NCBI RefSeq assembly: GCF_004634245.1
Contig: NZ_SJTF01000008.1
Coordinates: 184,479 to 248,478 of the forward strand
Length of the DNA stretch: 64,000 nt
Origin: Flavobacterium foetidum
GTDB lineage: Bacteria; Bacteroidota; Bacteroidia; Flavobacteriales; Flavobacteriaceae
Direction of reading: 5' to 3'
The notes below the pieces were generated by a model. The model worked only from the letters and a program-made list of their open reading frames with translations, was not told where the DNA came from and did no database searches. How positions within the stretch are numbered: position 1 is the stretch's first letter; each line of letters starts with the position of its first letter. Both the position numbers and the translations under genes were made by a program. Positions 35,834-43,742 of this stretch are shown here, one piece after another.

Positions 35834-38153
35834 TATTGCCTTACTTTCGATATACGGAATCATCTACGCATGTGCTGGAGGAGATGATTGGGATTTCTTT
35901 GGCTTTAACTCTAATTTTACGCCCGAGACTTTTGCAGATAAATCGTATTCGCCACTTTTCCTTTCGGGCGGAATTTTTTACGGAATAGGTTTTGATACCC
36001 AGCACAATTCACGCTTCAATAAAAACATAAAATCAGACTGGGCAGAATATCTTAAGGGAAAAGCCGATACCACCACGGTGAATTATTTCTTGATCGGAGA
36101 CGAACGTCCGAGCTATTATTATTCGGATGATAAAAATGTGATTAAGAACAAAGAAGAAATTACGGATCTTCATGTTTTCTACAAGACTAAAAAAGACAAT
36201 AAAAGCTCTCTAAAATGGGGGAAAAAAATCAATCTGAAAGACGAGAAGATTAAAAACTTTGTCGAGTTTTTGTATTTAGCGCAAAAAATAGAAACTGTTT
36301 CTATCGGTCAGGATTATTGGAGTTACGATCCGGTTGTAGAGAAAACATTTAAGGACGCCAAAATGATTCAGTCAATCGAAAATGTTTACAATACGCTTTC
36401 TGATCCTTTCTTAAAAAACAGGTATTGGTTCTTAACCATGAAAGCTCGTTTTTATAGCAACGAGAAACAAAAAGCAATCGACTTTTTTAATAAAACGGAA
36501 AGTTCTGTTGCCAAAAATACTTTGTATTATCGTGCTTTGGCTTATGTTGCCGGAATCAATTTTAAACAGAAAAAATACGCTGTTTCGAATTATCAGTACG
36601 CGCAGGTTTTTGATAAATGTCCAGAATTGCGTGTGGTAACGGCGTATAGTTTCCGCCCGAAAAACGAATCAGATTGGACCAAAGCTTTGGCTATGGCTAA
36701 AAACAATAATGAAAAAGCGGCACTTTGGGCTATTCACGGTTATTACAAAGATGAAAAACAAGCCATTGGAAAGATTTACGAAATTGATCCGAAAAGCGAG
36801 CATTTGAATTATTTAGCGACAAGATTAGTGAATTCGCTAGAACAAAAAATCAATAATTCGTTTCAGCAAGATGGAAGTCAGGACCAGCCGCGAAGACCGC
36901 AGACCATTGCAGAAAATAAAACCGAAAATAAAGCCAAAATTGAGAACAGTGCTTTTGATCTAATTGCTAAAATTTCGGCAGCAGGAAATACACAAAGACC
37001 GTATTTATGGGATATTTCATTGGGATATTTGCAAACGTTAAAAGGCGATTATGCAAATGCAGATAAAAGTTATAACAAAGCAGAAAAAACGCTTCCGAAA
37101 ACCGAGTTGGCGCATTATCAAATTAGATTGCTTCGTTTTGTGAATAACATGAGCAAAATCGATAAATTGGATGATAACAATGTGAAAACAGTTTTAGCCG
37201 ATTTGAACTGGTTGTATTTCGAATTGCCAAAAACGTATAAAGGAAATGAATTCCGTTATCAAAATGCGTCTCAATGGAGTAAAAACTATTTGGCTGCTTT
37301 GTACAAATCAAAATCAAATCCCGTAATGACCGAACTGTTTAGTGAATCGCCTTTTAGTTATTGGAATAGCGGAAATGCATTTTACGATAACGAAAAAGAT
37401 TTACTAGCCATGAAAAGTTTTATGGAGAAATCGAATAAAACTGAAATCGAGAAAATTGGTGCAGGAATTTATAATTTGAAATTAAAAGACATCAATAATT
37501 TTCAGGCCATTCAAGCTACATTCAAGAATAAAATTCCAGAAGCAATCGAATTTATGAAACAAGCCGATTCTGTTCAATATTATAAGTTTTTAGGAAATCC
37601 GTTTAACGGAAGCATTAAAGATTGCCATGACTGTGATCATGTGGCGTATCAAAAGAGAAAATATACTTATATGGATTTCTTAACTACAATTAAAGAAATG
37701 CAGGATAAACTAGCGAAGAAAGAAGATGTTTACACGAACAGTCTGTTGTTAGGAAACGCATTTTATAATATTTCTCATTTTGGAAACGGACGAACTTTCT
37801 ACGAAATAAGTATTGTAGGTTATGGATCCAGTCCGTATTCGTTCAGAAATTCGATGAAAGAAATGATTACGAATAACTCGGTATCGAAAATGTATTACCA
37901 AAAAGCTTTTGAAGCAGCTTCGAACAAAGAGCAAAAAGCAAAATGTCTGTATTTGATTTCAAAATGTGAGCGAAACGATTATTACAATAAAAAGTACAGC
38001 GGGATTAACAGCTATTGGGAAATTCAGGATGATAAAATCAATTTTATTGCATGGAATTCTTTCAAAGCCTTGCGAAAAGACTATTCAGACACCAAATATT
38101 ATCAAGATGTAATAGCAGAATGTGGTTATTTTAATACGTACATAAACCAATAA
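35793..38153 (+). CDS. Large exported TPR-like protein of unknown function
   Basis: 786 residues. The N terminus has a signal-like helix ending IIYAC, with AGGDDWDFF next; C27 could be a lipidation site although Tyr at -2 is unusual. The body is mostly helical with TPR-like stretches (KQKKYAVSNYQYAQVFDKCP, LKGDYANADKSYNKAEKTLP, TNSLLLGNAFYNISHFGNGR). Near residue 610 is a compact cysteine/histidine cluster, KDCHDCDH, which could bind a metal. It overlaps the upstream lipoprotein gene by 41 bases and is followed four bases later by mce. I do not recognise a family. Function with the upstream lipoprotein at the cell surface is inference. Confidence 0.8.
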   Translation: MKRIFLNKLFLSFSIALLSIYGIIYACAGGDDWDFFGFNSNFTPETFADKSYSPLFLSGGIFYGIGFDTQHNSRFNKNIKSDWAEYLKGKADTTTVNYFLIGDERPSYYYSDDKNVIKNKEEITDLHVFYKTKKDNKSSLKWGKKINLKDEKIKNFVEFLYLAQKIETVSIGQDYWSYDPVVEKTFKDAKMIQSIENVYNTLSDPFLKNRYWFLTMKARFYSNEKQKAIDFFNKTESSVAKNTLYYRALAYVAGINFKQKKYAVSNYQYAQVFDKCPELRVVTAYSFRPKNESDWTKALAMAKNNNEKAALWAIHGYYKDEKQAIGKIYEIDPKSEHLNYLATRLVNSLEQKINNSFQQDGSQDQPRRPQTIAENKTENKAKIENSAFDLIAKISAAGNTQRPYLWDISLGYLQTLKGDYANADKSYNKAEKTLPKTELAHYQIRLLRFVNNMSKIDKLDDNNVKTVLADLNWLYFELPKTYKGNEFRYQNASQWSKNYLAALYKSKSNPVMTELFSESPFSYWNSGNAFYDNEKDLLAMKSFMEKSNKTEIEKIGAGIYNLKLKDINNFQAIQATFKNKIPEAIEFMKQADSVQYYKFLGNPFNGSIKDCHDCDHVAYQKRKYTYMDFLTTIKEMQDKLAKKEDVYTNSLLLGNAFYNISHFGNGRTFYEISIVGYGSSPYSFRNSMKEMITNNSVSKMYYQKAFEAASNKEQKAKCLYLISKCERNDYYNKKYSGINSYWEIQDDKINFIAWNSFKALRKDYSDTKYYQDVIAECGYFNTYINQ

Positions 38154-38157
38154 AAAA

Positions 38158-38562
38158 ATGGTAAATAAGATAGAGCATATCGGAATTGCGGTTAAAAACA
38201 TAGACGATGCCAATATTTTGTTTGAGAAAATGCTTGGCGTTCCGTCGTATAAAATGGAAGCAGTAGAAAGCGAAGGCGTTTTGACTTCTTTTTTTCAAAC
38301 CGGCAATAATAAGATCGAGCTTTTGGTGGCAACAGATCCAGAAAGTCCGATTGCGAAATTTTTGGAAAAAAAAGGAGAAGGAATTCACCACATCGCTTTT
38401 GATGTTGACGATATTGAAGCTGAGATTTCACGACTGAAAAGTGAGGGTTTTGTGTTGATTAATGAAGTCCCAAAGAAAGGAGCCGACAATAAATGGGTTG
38501 TTTTTCTGCATCCGAAGAACACAAATGGCGTTTTAGTAGAGCTTTGCCAGGAAATACGATAA
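38158..38562 (+). CDS. mce: Methylmalonyl-CoA epimerase
   Basis: A 134-residue VOC-fold enzyme that interconverts (2S)- and (2R)-methylmalonyl-CoA in the propionate/succinate route. Metal ligands are recognisable in IEHIGIAVKN (His), KIELLVATDPESPIAKFLEK (Glu) and GIHHIAFDVDD (His), with the closing GVLVELCQ (Glu). It starts four bases after the stop of the large TPR-like protein. The junction suggests co-transcription, although no functional link is obvious. Confidence 0.92.
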   Translation: MVNKIEHIGIAVKNIDDANILFEKMLGVPSYKMEAVESEGVLTSFFQTGNNKIELLVATDPESPIAKFLEKKGEGIHHIAFDVDDIEAEISRLKSEGFVLINEVPKKGADNKWVVFLHPKNTNGVLVELCQEIR

Positions 38563-38665
38563 AAAAATTTTGTTTTTTTTATTTAAATAAGATGTTGAAA
38601 ATCAATTCTGTTTTTTGAAACAACGCATTTAAATCAAATTAAATTTAAATGATGTCTTAAAATAT

Positions 38666-38696
38666 TTGGAGTGAATGAAAAATAGTAGTAATATTG
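38666..38696 (+). promoter_or_regulatory. Promoter of the CAU tRNA gene
   Basis: TTG at 38666-38668 and TAATATTG at 38689-38696, separated by 20 bases, with one mismatch to TAnnTTTG. Transcription would begin near 38703, a few bases before the tRNA. Confidence 0.6.
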
Positions 38697-38709
38697 CATC
38701 CTCTAAACC

Positions 38710-38783
38710 GGTCCTATAGCTCAGTTGGTTAGAGCACCTGACTCATAATCAGGTGGTCCCTGGTTCGAGCCCAGGTGGGACCA
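38710..38783 (+). tRNA. tRNA with CAU anticodon (Ile2 or elongator Met)
   Basis: A 74-base cloverleaf: acceptor GGTCCTA/TGGGACC, D-arm GCTC/GAGC, anticodon stem CCTGA/TCAGG with loop CTCATAA, T-arm with GGTTCGAGC, discriminator A. The anticodon is CAU. The acceptor has C4-G69 and C5-G68, which are known TilS determinants for lysidine-modified tRNA-Ile2 in E. coli. That favours Ile2 over elongator Met, but this is inference. The CCA end is not fully encoded. Confidence 0.93.
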
Positions 38784-38797
38784 CACTTTAAGAACCG

Positions 38798-38829
38798 AAA
38801 GCCTTTACAGAAATGTAGAGGCTTTTTTT
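38798..38829 (+). terminator. Terminator after the CAU tRNA
   Basis: AAAGCCTTTACA (38798-38809) pairs with TGTAGAGGCTTT (one mismatch) around GAAA, followed by T-run. Confidence 0.85.
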
Positions 38830-38842
38830 ATGGGAATCTGTT

Positions 38843-39292
38843 TTAAAACCTCTTATAAATGAGTGTTTCATTCATCCTAACATATTTATCGTTTGTCCCT
38901 TTAATCCATTGGGTTGGTTTTTGAGTCACAATAATGCTATCGTTAATCTCGATAATGTCTAAGTTTTCGCATTCTTGAAAAATGGTGTCCTTCTCACTGA
39001 TTATTTTGTTGGGAATTAATGATATTGTAATTCCTGTTCTATTATCGTTTTTATTGAGATAGAATTTTCCGCTTGAGTTGACTCTAAGGTCATCGCTGCT
39101 ATAGTTTTTAGTGTAATTTCCGTTTTTGAAAATAATGTCTTCATTATAGTTTTGGTCTTGTAAAATCCACTTTCCATTGTATTTGTTTTCTTCAACAGAA
39201 TGATTGCAGCTAGAAGCAAAAAATAAAAGTAGGGCGCCAAATGGAAGAATAAGTTTGCTGTTTAAACTGTTTGAAAGTCTTTTTCTTATCAT
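38843..39292 (-). CDS. Small lipoprotein, lipocalin-like size, unknown function
   Basis: 149 residues with a lipoprotein signal ending LLFFASSC (C29). The mature part is beta-rich (YNGKWILQDQNYNEDIIFKN, TGITISLIPNKIIS, DSIIVTQKPTQWIKG), as in small outer-membrane lipoproteins that report a residual-fit beta-barrel. I do not recognise a family. It lies ten bases downstream of the cytosine methyltransferase on the same strand and so may be co-transcribed with it, in the place where a restriction enzyme might be expected. Nothing in its sequence suggests a nuclease. Confidence 0.75.
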   Translation of the reverse strand: MIRKRLSNSLNSKLILPFGALLLFFASSCNHSVEENKYNGKWILQDQNYNEDIIFKNGNYTKNYSSDDLRVNSSGKFYLNKNDNRTGITISLIPNKIISEKDTIFQECENLDIIEINDSIIVTQKPTQWIKGTNDKYVRMNETLIYKRF

Positions 39293-39302
39293 ACTGTTGC
39301 TT

Positions 39303-40325
39303 CTATTGTTTTATTGAATCTGAAACATTTAATTGCTTAGACTTTTCTTTCCTCTTCTTTTTAGAAGCTGCAGTTTCAAGATTCTTCAGTATTTCTGAAG
39401 CCAATCTTTGAATTACAGGCATACTTACCGAATTTCCGGCTTGTTTGTATAAATGCGAATTTGAAATTTCTGGAAGTTTGTAATCGTCTGGAAAACCTTG
39501 AAATCGAAAACATTCCCTGGGAGTCAGTTTCCTGAATCCGAATGGGGTGGTGATAATCGGTACGTTATGGCCGCCGGTTCCCATATTGGCAGTAAGTGTA
39601 GGGCAAACATTTGATTTGTTTTCGCGGACATATTGTCGTCTAAACTGATAAATTCTGTCTTTGTTTGTTACGGCTTCTTTGAGCATGCCAAACATATATT
39701 TGTCTTCTTTGTAATAGAATTTGTCCTCAACTTTTTCCTTTAAAATTAAATCATTGATAGTTTTGGACAAAGTTTCCTTTTCGGGGAAAATAAATTCGAA
39801 ATTGTTGTTCTGGACAAAATCTTTGTCAAAGGCAACAATAAAAATACGTTCTCTATTGTGTGGGATATTTCCAAAGTTTTTGGTGTTTAAAACCGCATGG
39901 TCAAAAGTGTAATTTCTTTTTTTGATTTCTTTTTCGATCACTTTCATGGTATTGCCGTTGTCGTGACCTTTTAGATTTTTTACATTTTCAAGAAAGACGA
40001 CTTTTGGGCGCATTTCGTCAATGAAATCCAGTATTTTAAAAAAATGATTGCCGCGGCTGTCTTCAAATCCTTTTCGATAACCCGCAACAGAAAAAGGCTG
40101 GCACGGAAAGCCTGCAGTAAGAATATCGATTTTTTGCAGAGTCTTTACGTCTAGCTGCATTACATCGCCTTCGATTAAAGTATGTTTGAAGTTTTTTTTG
40201 TAGGTGATACAAGCGTTTTTGTCAAATTCATTTGCCCACTCGAGCTTAAAACCGGCATTTTCAAAACCTAAACATATTCCGCCGACACCTGCATATAAAC
40301 TTCCTACTGTAAAATTATTCTTCAT
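39303..40325 (-). CDS. DNA (cytosine-5)-methyltransferase, apparently without a restriction partner
   Basis: A 340-residue C5 methyltransferase. Motifs in order: I (VGSLYAGVGGICLGFENAGF), IV with catalytic C75 (TAGFPCQPFSVAG), VI (FLENVKNL, E113), VIII (NRERIFIVAF), then a short target-recognition region around CPTLTANMGTGGHNVPI, and IX-X (TPRECFRFQGFP, QAGNSVSMPVIQRL). It transfers a methyl group from SAM to cytosine at an unknown sequence. The neighbours are a lipoprotein and an empty interval, so no nuclease is visible and it looks like an orphan methylase. It lies next to a tRNA gene, a common site of acquisition. The lysine-rich C terminus is an extension beyond motif X. Confidence 0.93.
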   Translation of the reverse strand: MKNNFTVGSLYAGVGGICLGFENAGFKLEWANEFDKNACITYKKNFKHTLIEGDVMQLDVKTLQKIDILTAGFPCQPFSVAGYRKGFEDSRGNHFFKILDFIDEMRPKVVFLENVKNLKGHDNGNTMKVIEKEIKKRNYTFDHAVLNTKNFGNIPHNRERIFIVAFDKDFVQNNNFEFIFPEKETLSKTINDLILKEKVEDKFYYKEDKYMFGMLKEAVTNKDRIYQFRRQYVRENKSNVCPTLTANMGTGGHNVPIITTPFGFRKLTPRECFRFQGFPDDYKLPEISNSHLYKQAGNSVSMPVIQRLASEILKNLETAASKKKRKEKSKQLNVSDSIKQ

Positions 40326-40634
40326 TTTTCTGTTTTGATAGCGTTTTTGGTCTAAATGTTTGCGTTAATGCAATGCAAATATATTAATTCAAAAAGACTG
40401 TTAGAAGATGTTTGCTTGTAATCGCTGTTTTTGATTTCGATGTTTGTGGAGCAAACAGATATTGATGGTTTTAGCAAAAGTTTTGGAATCTATAAAGTTT
40501 AAAATCAGTAAATTCTGATGCTGCGAAAAAAGTCTTGAATTTGGTTATTTGCCAACTATATCGTTTTCTAAGGGCAAAACGATGTATTTGGGTGTTTAAG
40601 AAGCCAATTTAGATAAGCTTTTTTGATTTAAAAG

Positions 40635-40664
40635 TTGTAATTGTTCAAAAATCTTATACTTTTG
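40635..40664 (+). promoter_or_regulatory. Promoter of the small CTERM-like protein gene (TTG-N19-TACTTTTG)
   Basis: TTG at 40635-40637 and TACTTTTG at 40657-40664 with an exact 19-base spacer. The leader from about 40671 to the ATG at 40755 is roughly 84 bases, longer than usual. The 300 bases before this promoter (40326-40634) hold no gene that I can see. Confidence 0.7.
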
Positions 40665-40754
40665 TCAAAGATTTTTCTAGCGCAACTAACGATTGTGAGA
40701 AGTTTCTAACAAGGAAATTATTAATAATATAGCATTATTAACAGCCCTGAATTT

Positions 40755-40988
40755 ATGAAAAAAATAAAAGCCCCTTTATTATCTATTGCATTAATAGTTT
40801 TGAATATTTCAGTAGTTATAGCTGATGAAACTCATCCGCCTCCACCACAAACTGCTAGATCTACAACCAGTGTTCCCGTTGGTGAAGGTACACCAATTGA
40901 TGAGAATATTGTTGCCCTATTGCTTAGCGGTATTGCATTAGGAGGTTGGTTTCATTATAAAAATAAAATAAAAAAAGCTTCAGTTTAA
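40755..40988 (+). CDS. Small exported protein with a tripartite C-terminal sorting-like signal (PID-CTERM-like)
   Basis: 77 residues. A signal peptide (to about IADETH, residue 26) is followed by a proline/threonine-rich linker. The end is a short motif GTPIDENI, a hydrophobic helix (VALLLSGIALGGWFHY) and a basic tail KNKIKKASV. Motif, helix and basic end is the layout of CTERM/LPXTG-type sorting signals recognised by exosortase-like or sortase-like enzymes. The Pro-Ile-Asp before the helix resembles the PID-CTERM proteins of Flavobacteriia. No sorting enzyme is encoded in the window. The stop codon lies in the loop of the terminator. Confidence 0.75.
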   Translation: MKKIKAPLLSIALIVLNISVVIADETHPPPPQTARSTTSVPVGEGTPIDENIVALLLSGIALGGWFHYKNKIKKASV

Positions 40989-41003
40989 TCTGAAGCTTTT
41001 TTT
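40971..41003. terminator. Bidirectional terminator overlapping the small CTERM-like gene end
   Basis: AAAAGCTTCAG (40973-40983) pairs with CTGAAGCTTTT (40990-41000). The loop contains the TAA stop (40986-40988) of the small gene. It also serves the convergent ribE gene. Confidence 0.9.
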
Positions 41004-41021
41004 ATTGTCATAAGTCTGCAA

Positions 41022-41612
41022 TTATTTATTTATGGCATAAAGTCTCGAAATATATTTCCCCACTACATCAAATTCTAAATTGATTTTTGTGCCGACTTTA
41101 AAATTCTTGAAGTTGGTGTTTTCATAAGTATATGGAATGATTGAAACGCTGAATTCGTTGGTTTTAGAATTCACCACTGTCAAACTTACGCCGTTAACCG
41201 TAATGGAACCTTTTTCGATTGTAATGTTATTTAGGCTTTTATCGTATTCAAAAGTATAATTCCAGCTTCCGTTTGCTTCTTCAATTTTGGTGCAGATTCC
41301 AGTCTGGTCAACATGGCCTTGTACGATGTGTCCGTCCAGACGATCGCCAAGTTTCATTCCTCTTTCCAAATTGACAATATCGTTAACTTTCCAGTCTCCA
41401 ATGTTGGTTTTTAAAATCGTTTCGTCAATTGCCGTAACAGTGTAGAAAGAATCTTTTATGGCTACAACGGTAAGGCAGATTCCGTTATGCGAAACGCTTT
41501 GGTCAACCTTTAATTCGTTTGTAATAGAAGCTTCAATTGTAAGGTGAAGATTGTTTTTTTCTTTTTGTATTTCGTGAATCCTTCCGAGGGTTTCTATAAT
41601 TCCTGTAAACAT
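41022..41612 (-). CDS. ribE: Riboflavin synthase, alpha subunit
   Basis: A 196-residue protein of two similar lumazine-binding barrels: MFTGIIETLGRI, VSHNGICLTVVA in the first and DGHIVQGHVDQTG, ITVNGVSLTVVN in the second. It dismutates two 6,7-dimethyl-8-ribityllumazine molecules to give riboflavin. The start MFTGIIE is the standard N terminus of the family. It is divergent from pdxA with 57 bases between. No other riboflavin gene is near. Confidence 0.95.
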   Translation of the reverse strand: MFTGIIETLGRIHEIQKEKNNLHLTIEASITNELKVDQSVSHNGICLTVVAIKDSFYTVTAIDETILKTNIGDWKVNDIVNLERGMKLGDRLDGHIVQGHVDQTGICTKIEEANGSWNYTFEYDKSLNNITIEKGSITVNGVSLTVVNSKTNEFSVSIIPYTYENTNFKNFKVGTKINLEFDVVGKYISRLYAINK

Positions 41613-41669
41613 TGTGGTTTTATTTTACTAAATTTGCAGATCAAAATTAGTAATAAATAAGCTGAGCTC

Positions 41670-42719
41670 ATGAATAAAAAAGCAGAAAATATAATTGTTG
41701 GAATTTCAGTAGGAGATTTAAACGGTATTGGAAGCGAAGTAATATTGAAAACATTTGAAGACAGCCGAATGTTAGAATTGTGTACACCGGTTATTTTTGC
41801 AAATGCTAAAATACTTTCATTTGTTAGAAAAAGCTTTACATCGACAGTTCAGTTTCATGGAGTAGATAAGCTGGATCAGGTTTTGCCGGGCAAAGTAAAC
41901 GTATACAATCTTTGGAGAGAAGGAGTAGATATTAATTTTGGAAAAAATGACGAAAAGATTGGAACATACGCCATAAAATCATTTGTAGCGGCTACAAAAG
42001 CATTAAAAGAAGGCGATGTGGATGTTTTGGTAACGGCTCCAATCAATAAGTACAACATACAATCAGACGATTTTAAGTTTCCGGGCCATACCGATTATTT
42101 GAATCAGGAGCTGGAAGGCGATGCATTAATGATGATGGTGCAGGATAATCTTCGTGTAGGGTTGATTACGGATCATGTTCCGCTAAATGAGGTTTCGGCT
42201 CACTTAACAGAAGAACTTATCGTCAAAAAAATCGAAACAATCAGAAAATCTTTGGTTGAAGATTTTAGCATAGTAAAACCTAAAATTGCAGTTTTAGGAT
42301 TAAATCCGCATGCAGGTGATGGCGGTGTGATTGGAAAAGAAGACGATTTGGTTTTGAAGCCGACTTTAAAGAAGATATTCGACTCAGGGACAATGGCTTT
42401 TGGACCTTTTCCGGCAGACGGATTTTTTGGAAGCGGCCAATATGAAAAATATGATGCTATTGTAGCAATGTATCATGATCAAGGACTGATTCCGTTTAAA
42501 ACCTTGTCTTTTGGCAAAGGAGTGAACTATACAGCAGGATTAAATAAGGTAAGGACTTCTCCGGATCATGGCACAGCCTACGATATTGCCGGAAAGGATA
42601 TGGCAGATTACAATTCATTTAAAGAAGCAGTATATCTAGCGATTGATATTTTTCGCTCGCGTAATCAGTATGAGGAGATTAGCCAAAAACCTCTTAAAAT
42701 AAAAGAAAAACAGTTATAA
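41670..42719 (+). CDS. pdxA: 4-hydroxythreonine-4-phosphate dehydrogenase
   Basis: A 349-residue enzyme of pyridoxal-5'-phosphate synthesis (DXP-dependent route). It has the family blocks GISVGDLNGIGSEVILK, VTAPINKYNI, FPGHTDYLNQEL, LGLNPHAGDGG and YHDQGLIPFKTLSFGKGVNY, then RTSPDHGTAYDIAGK. The histidines in these blocks are the metal ligands. A TAAATTTG box at 41629-41636 is a likely -7 promoter element. Start ATG at 41670. Confidence 0.95.
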   Translation: MNKKAENIIVGISVGDLNGIGSEVILKTFEDSRMLELCTPVIFANAKILSFVRKSFTSTVQFHGVDKLDQVLPGKVNVYNLWREGVDINFGKNDEKIGTYAIKSFVAATKALKEGDVDVLVTAPINKYNIQSDDFKFPGHTDYLNQELEGDALMMMVQDNLRVGLITDHVPLNEVSAHLTEELIVKKIETIRKSLVEDFSIVKPKIAVLGLNPHAGDGGVIGKEDDLVLKPTLKKIFDSGTMAFGPFPADGFFGSGQYEKYDAIVAMYHDQGLIPFKTLSFGKGVNYTAGLNKVRTSPDHGTAYDIAGKDMADYNSFKEAVYLAIDIFRSRNQYEEISQKPLKIKEKQL

Positions 42720-42772
42720 ACAAAAAAAGGTGCATAAGATTATTAGATTTATAATTATTTTATATCTTTGCA

Positions 42773-42780
42773 CCCCAATT
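42773..42780 (+). promoter_or_regulatory. -7 promoter box of the DUF177-rpmF unit
   Basis: TATCTTTG matches TAnnTTTG; no clear -33 box. It gives a leader of about 38 bases to the ATG at 42825. Confidence 0.5.
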
Positions 42781-42824
42781 CAGATGTCTATTTTTAGAAT
42801 TGAATTGTTCAAATTGATGTTGAA

Positions 42825-43364
42825 ATGAGCAAAACAAAAGAATTTTTAATTCCTTTCGTAGGATTAAAACTAGGAAAACACCATTTTGAGTATCAGATAA
42901 ATAATGCGTTCTTTGACAACTTTGATTATAAAGAATTTCAAAATTCAGATATCAAAGTAAATTTAGTGTTAGATAAGAAAAGCAATATGCTGGAGCTGGA
43001 TTTTAAGCACAAAGGTACCGTAAATGTGCCTTGTGATTTGACTGGCGAAGATTTTGATCTTCCGATTAAGGGCAAAATGAAACTGATTGTTCGTTTTGGA
43101 GAAGAATTCAATAACGACAACGAAGAATTGCTGATTTTACCGCATGGAGAGTTTGAGGTAGATGTTGCGCAGTACATTTACGAAATGATTGTCCTTTCGG
43201 TGCCACTAAAAAGAGTTCATCCAGGTGTTAAAGACGGAAGTCTTCAGACAGAAGCTTTAAATAAACTTAATGAACTAAAAGTCAAAGAAGAAAAAGTAGA
43301 GAATAAAGAAGAAGATATTGACCCGCGTTGGGAAAAATTAAAGAAACTATTAACGGATAAATAA
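42825..43364 (+). CDS. DUF177/YceD-family protein
   Basis: A 179-residue acidic protein of the DUF177 (YceD) family, recognised from CDLTGEDFDLPI (the first Cys-containing segment), LPHGEFEVDVAQYIYEMIVL, SVPLKRVHPGV and the C-terminal EDIDPRWEKLKKLL. Members are almost always encoded just before rpmF and are linked to 23S rRNA synthesis and ribosome production. Here rpmF begins nine bases after the stop. The usual second pair of cysteines is not present, as in many Bacteroidota members. Confidence 0.9.
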   Translation: MSKTKEFLIPFVGLKLGKHHFEYQINNAFFDNFDYKEFQNSDIKVNLVLDKKSNMLELDFKHKGTVNVPCDLTGEDFDLPIKGKMKLIVRFGEEFNNDNEELLILPHGEFEVDVAQYIYEMIVLSVPLKRVHPGVKDGSLQTEALNKLNELKVKEEKVENKEEDIDPRWEKLKKLLTDK

Positions 43365-43373
43365 TATAGTAAA

Positions 43374-43568
43374 ATGGCACATCCTAAGAGAAAGACCTCG
43401 AAAACAAGAAGAGACAAGAGAAGAACACACTATAAGGCTACTGTAGCTCAGATTGCTACATGTCCTATTACTGGTGAGGCACATTTATACCACAGAGCTT
43501 ACTGGCACGAAGGTAAAATGTATTACAGAGGGCAAGTTGTGATCGATAAATCTGAAGCGGTTGCTTAA
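43374..43568 (+). CDS. rpmF: 50S ribosomal protein L32
   Basis: A 64-residue basic protein starting [20 protein letters not shown], the standard L32 N terminus. The zinc-ribbon cysteines of some L32 proteins are reduced: only one Cys ([16 protein letters not shown]) is present, so this is a zinc-independent form. It follows the DUF177 gene in the conserved order and ends at a terminator. Confidence 0.97.
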
Positions 43569-43591
43569 TACGTTTTTCTAAATTATACTAG

Positions 43592-43618
43592 AACTCTCAC
43601 ATCGTGGGAGTTTTTTTT
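43592..43618 (+). terminator. Terminator after rpmF
   Basis: AACTCTCAC (43592-43600) pairs with GTGGGAGTT (43604-43612; one mismatch-like G-T pair), followed by a T-run. fabH therefore probably has its own promoter; TAATTTTC at 43678-43685 is a weak candidate. Confidence 0.8.
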
Positions 43619-43742
43619 GTTGGTTATAATTTTTGTTTTTTAAGAAAATACAGTCAAATTCGCTTCGATTTTTTTTGTAATTTTCGAGTCTTTTAAAAAT
43701 TTTTCAAATTAATCATAATTTGAAAGGAAATAATAGAATATA

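Noticed and set aside
38843..39292. Restriction endonuclease partner for the cytosine methylase
   Set aside because: The protein has a lipoprotein signal and no nuclease motif.
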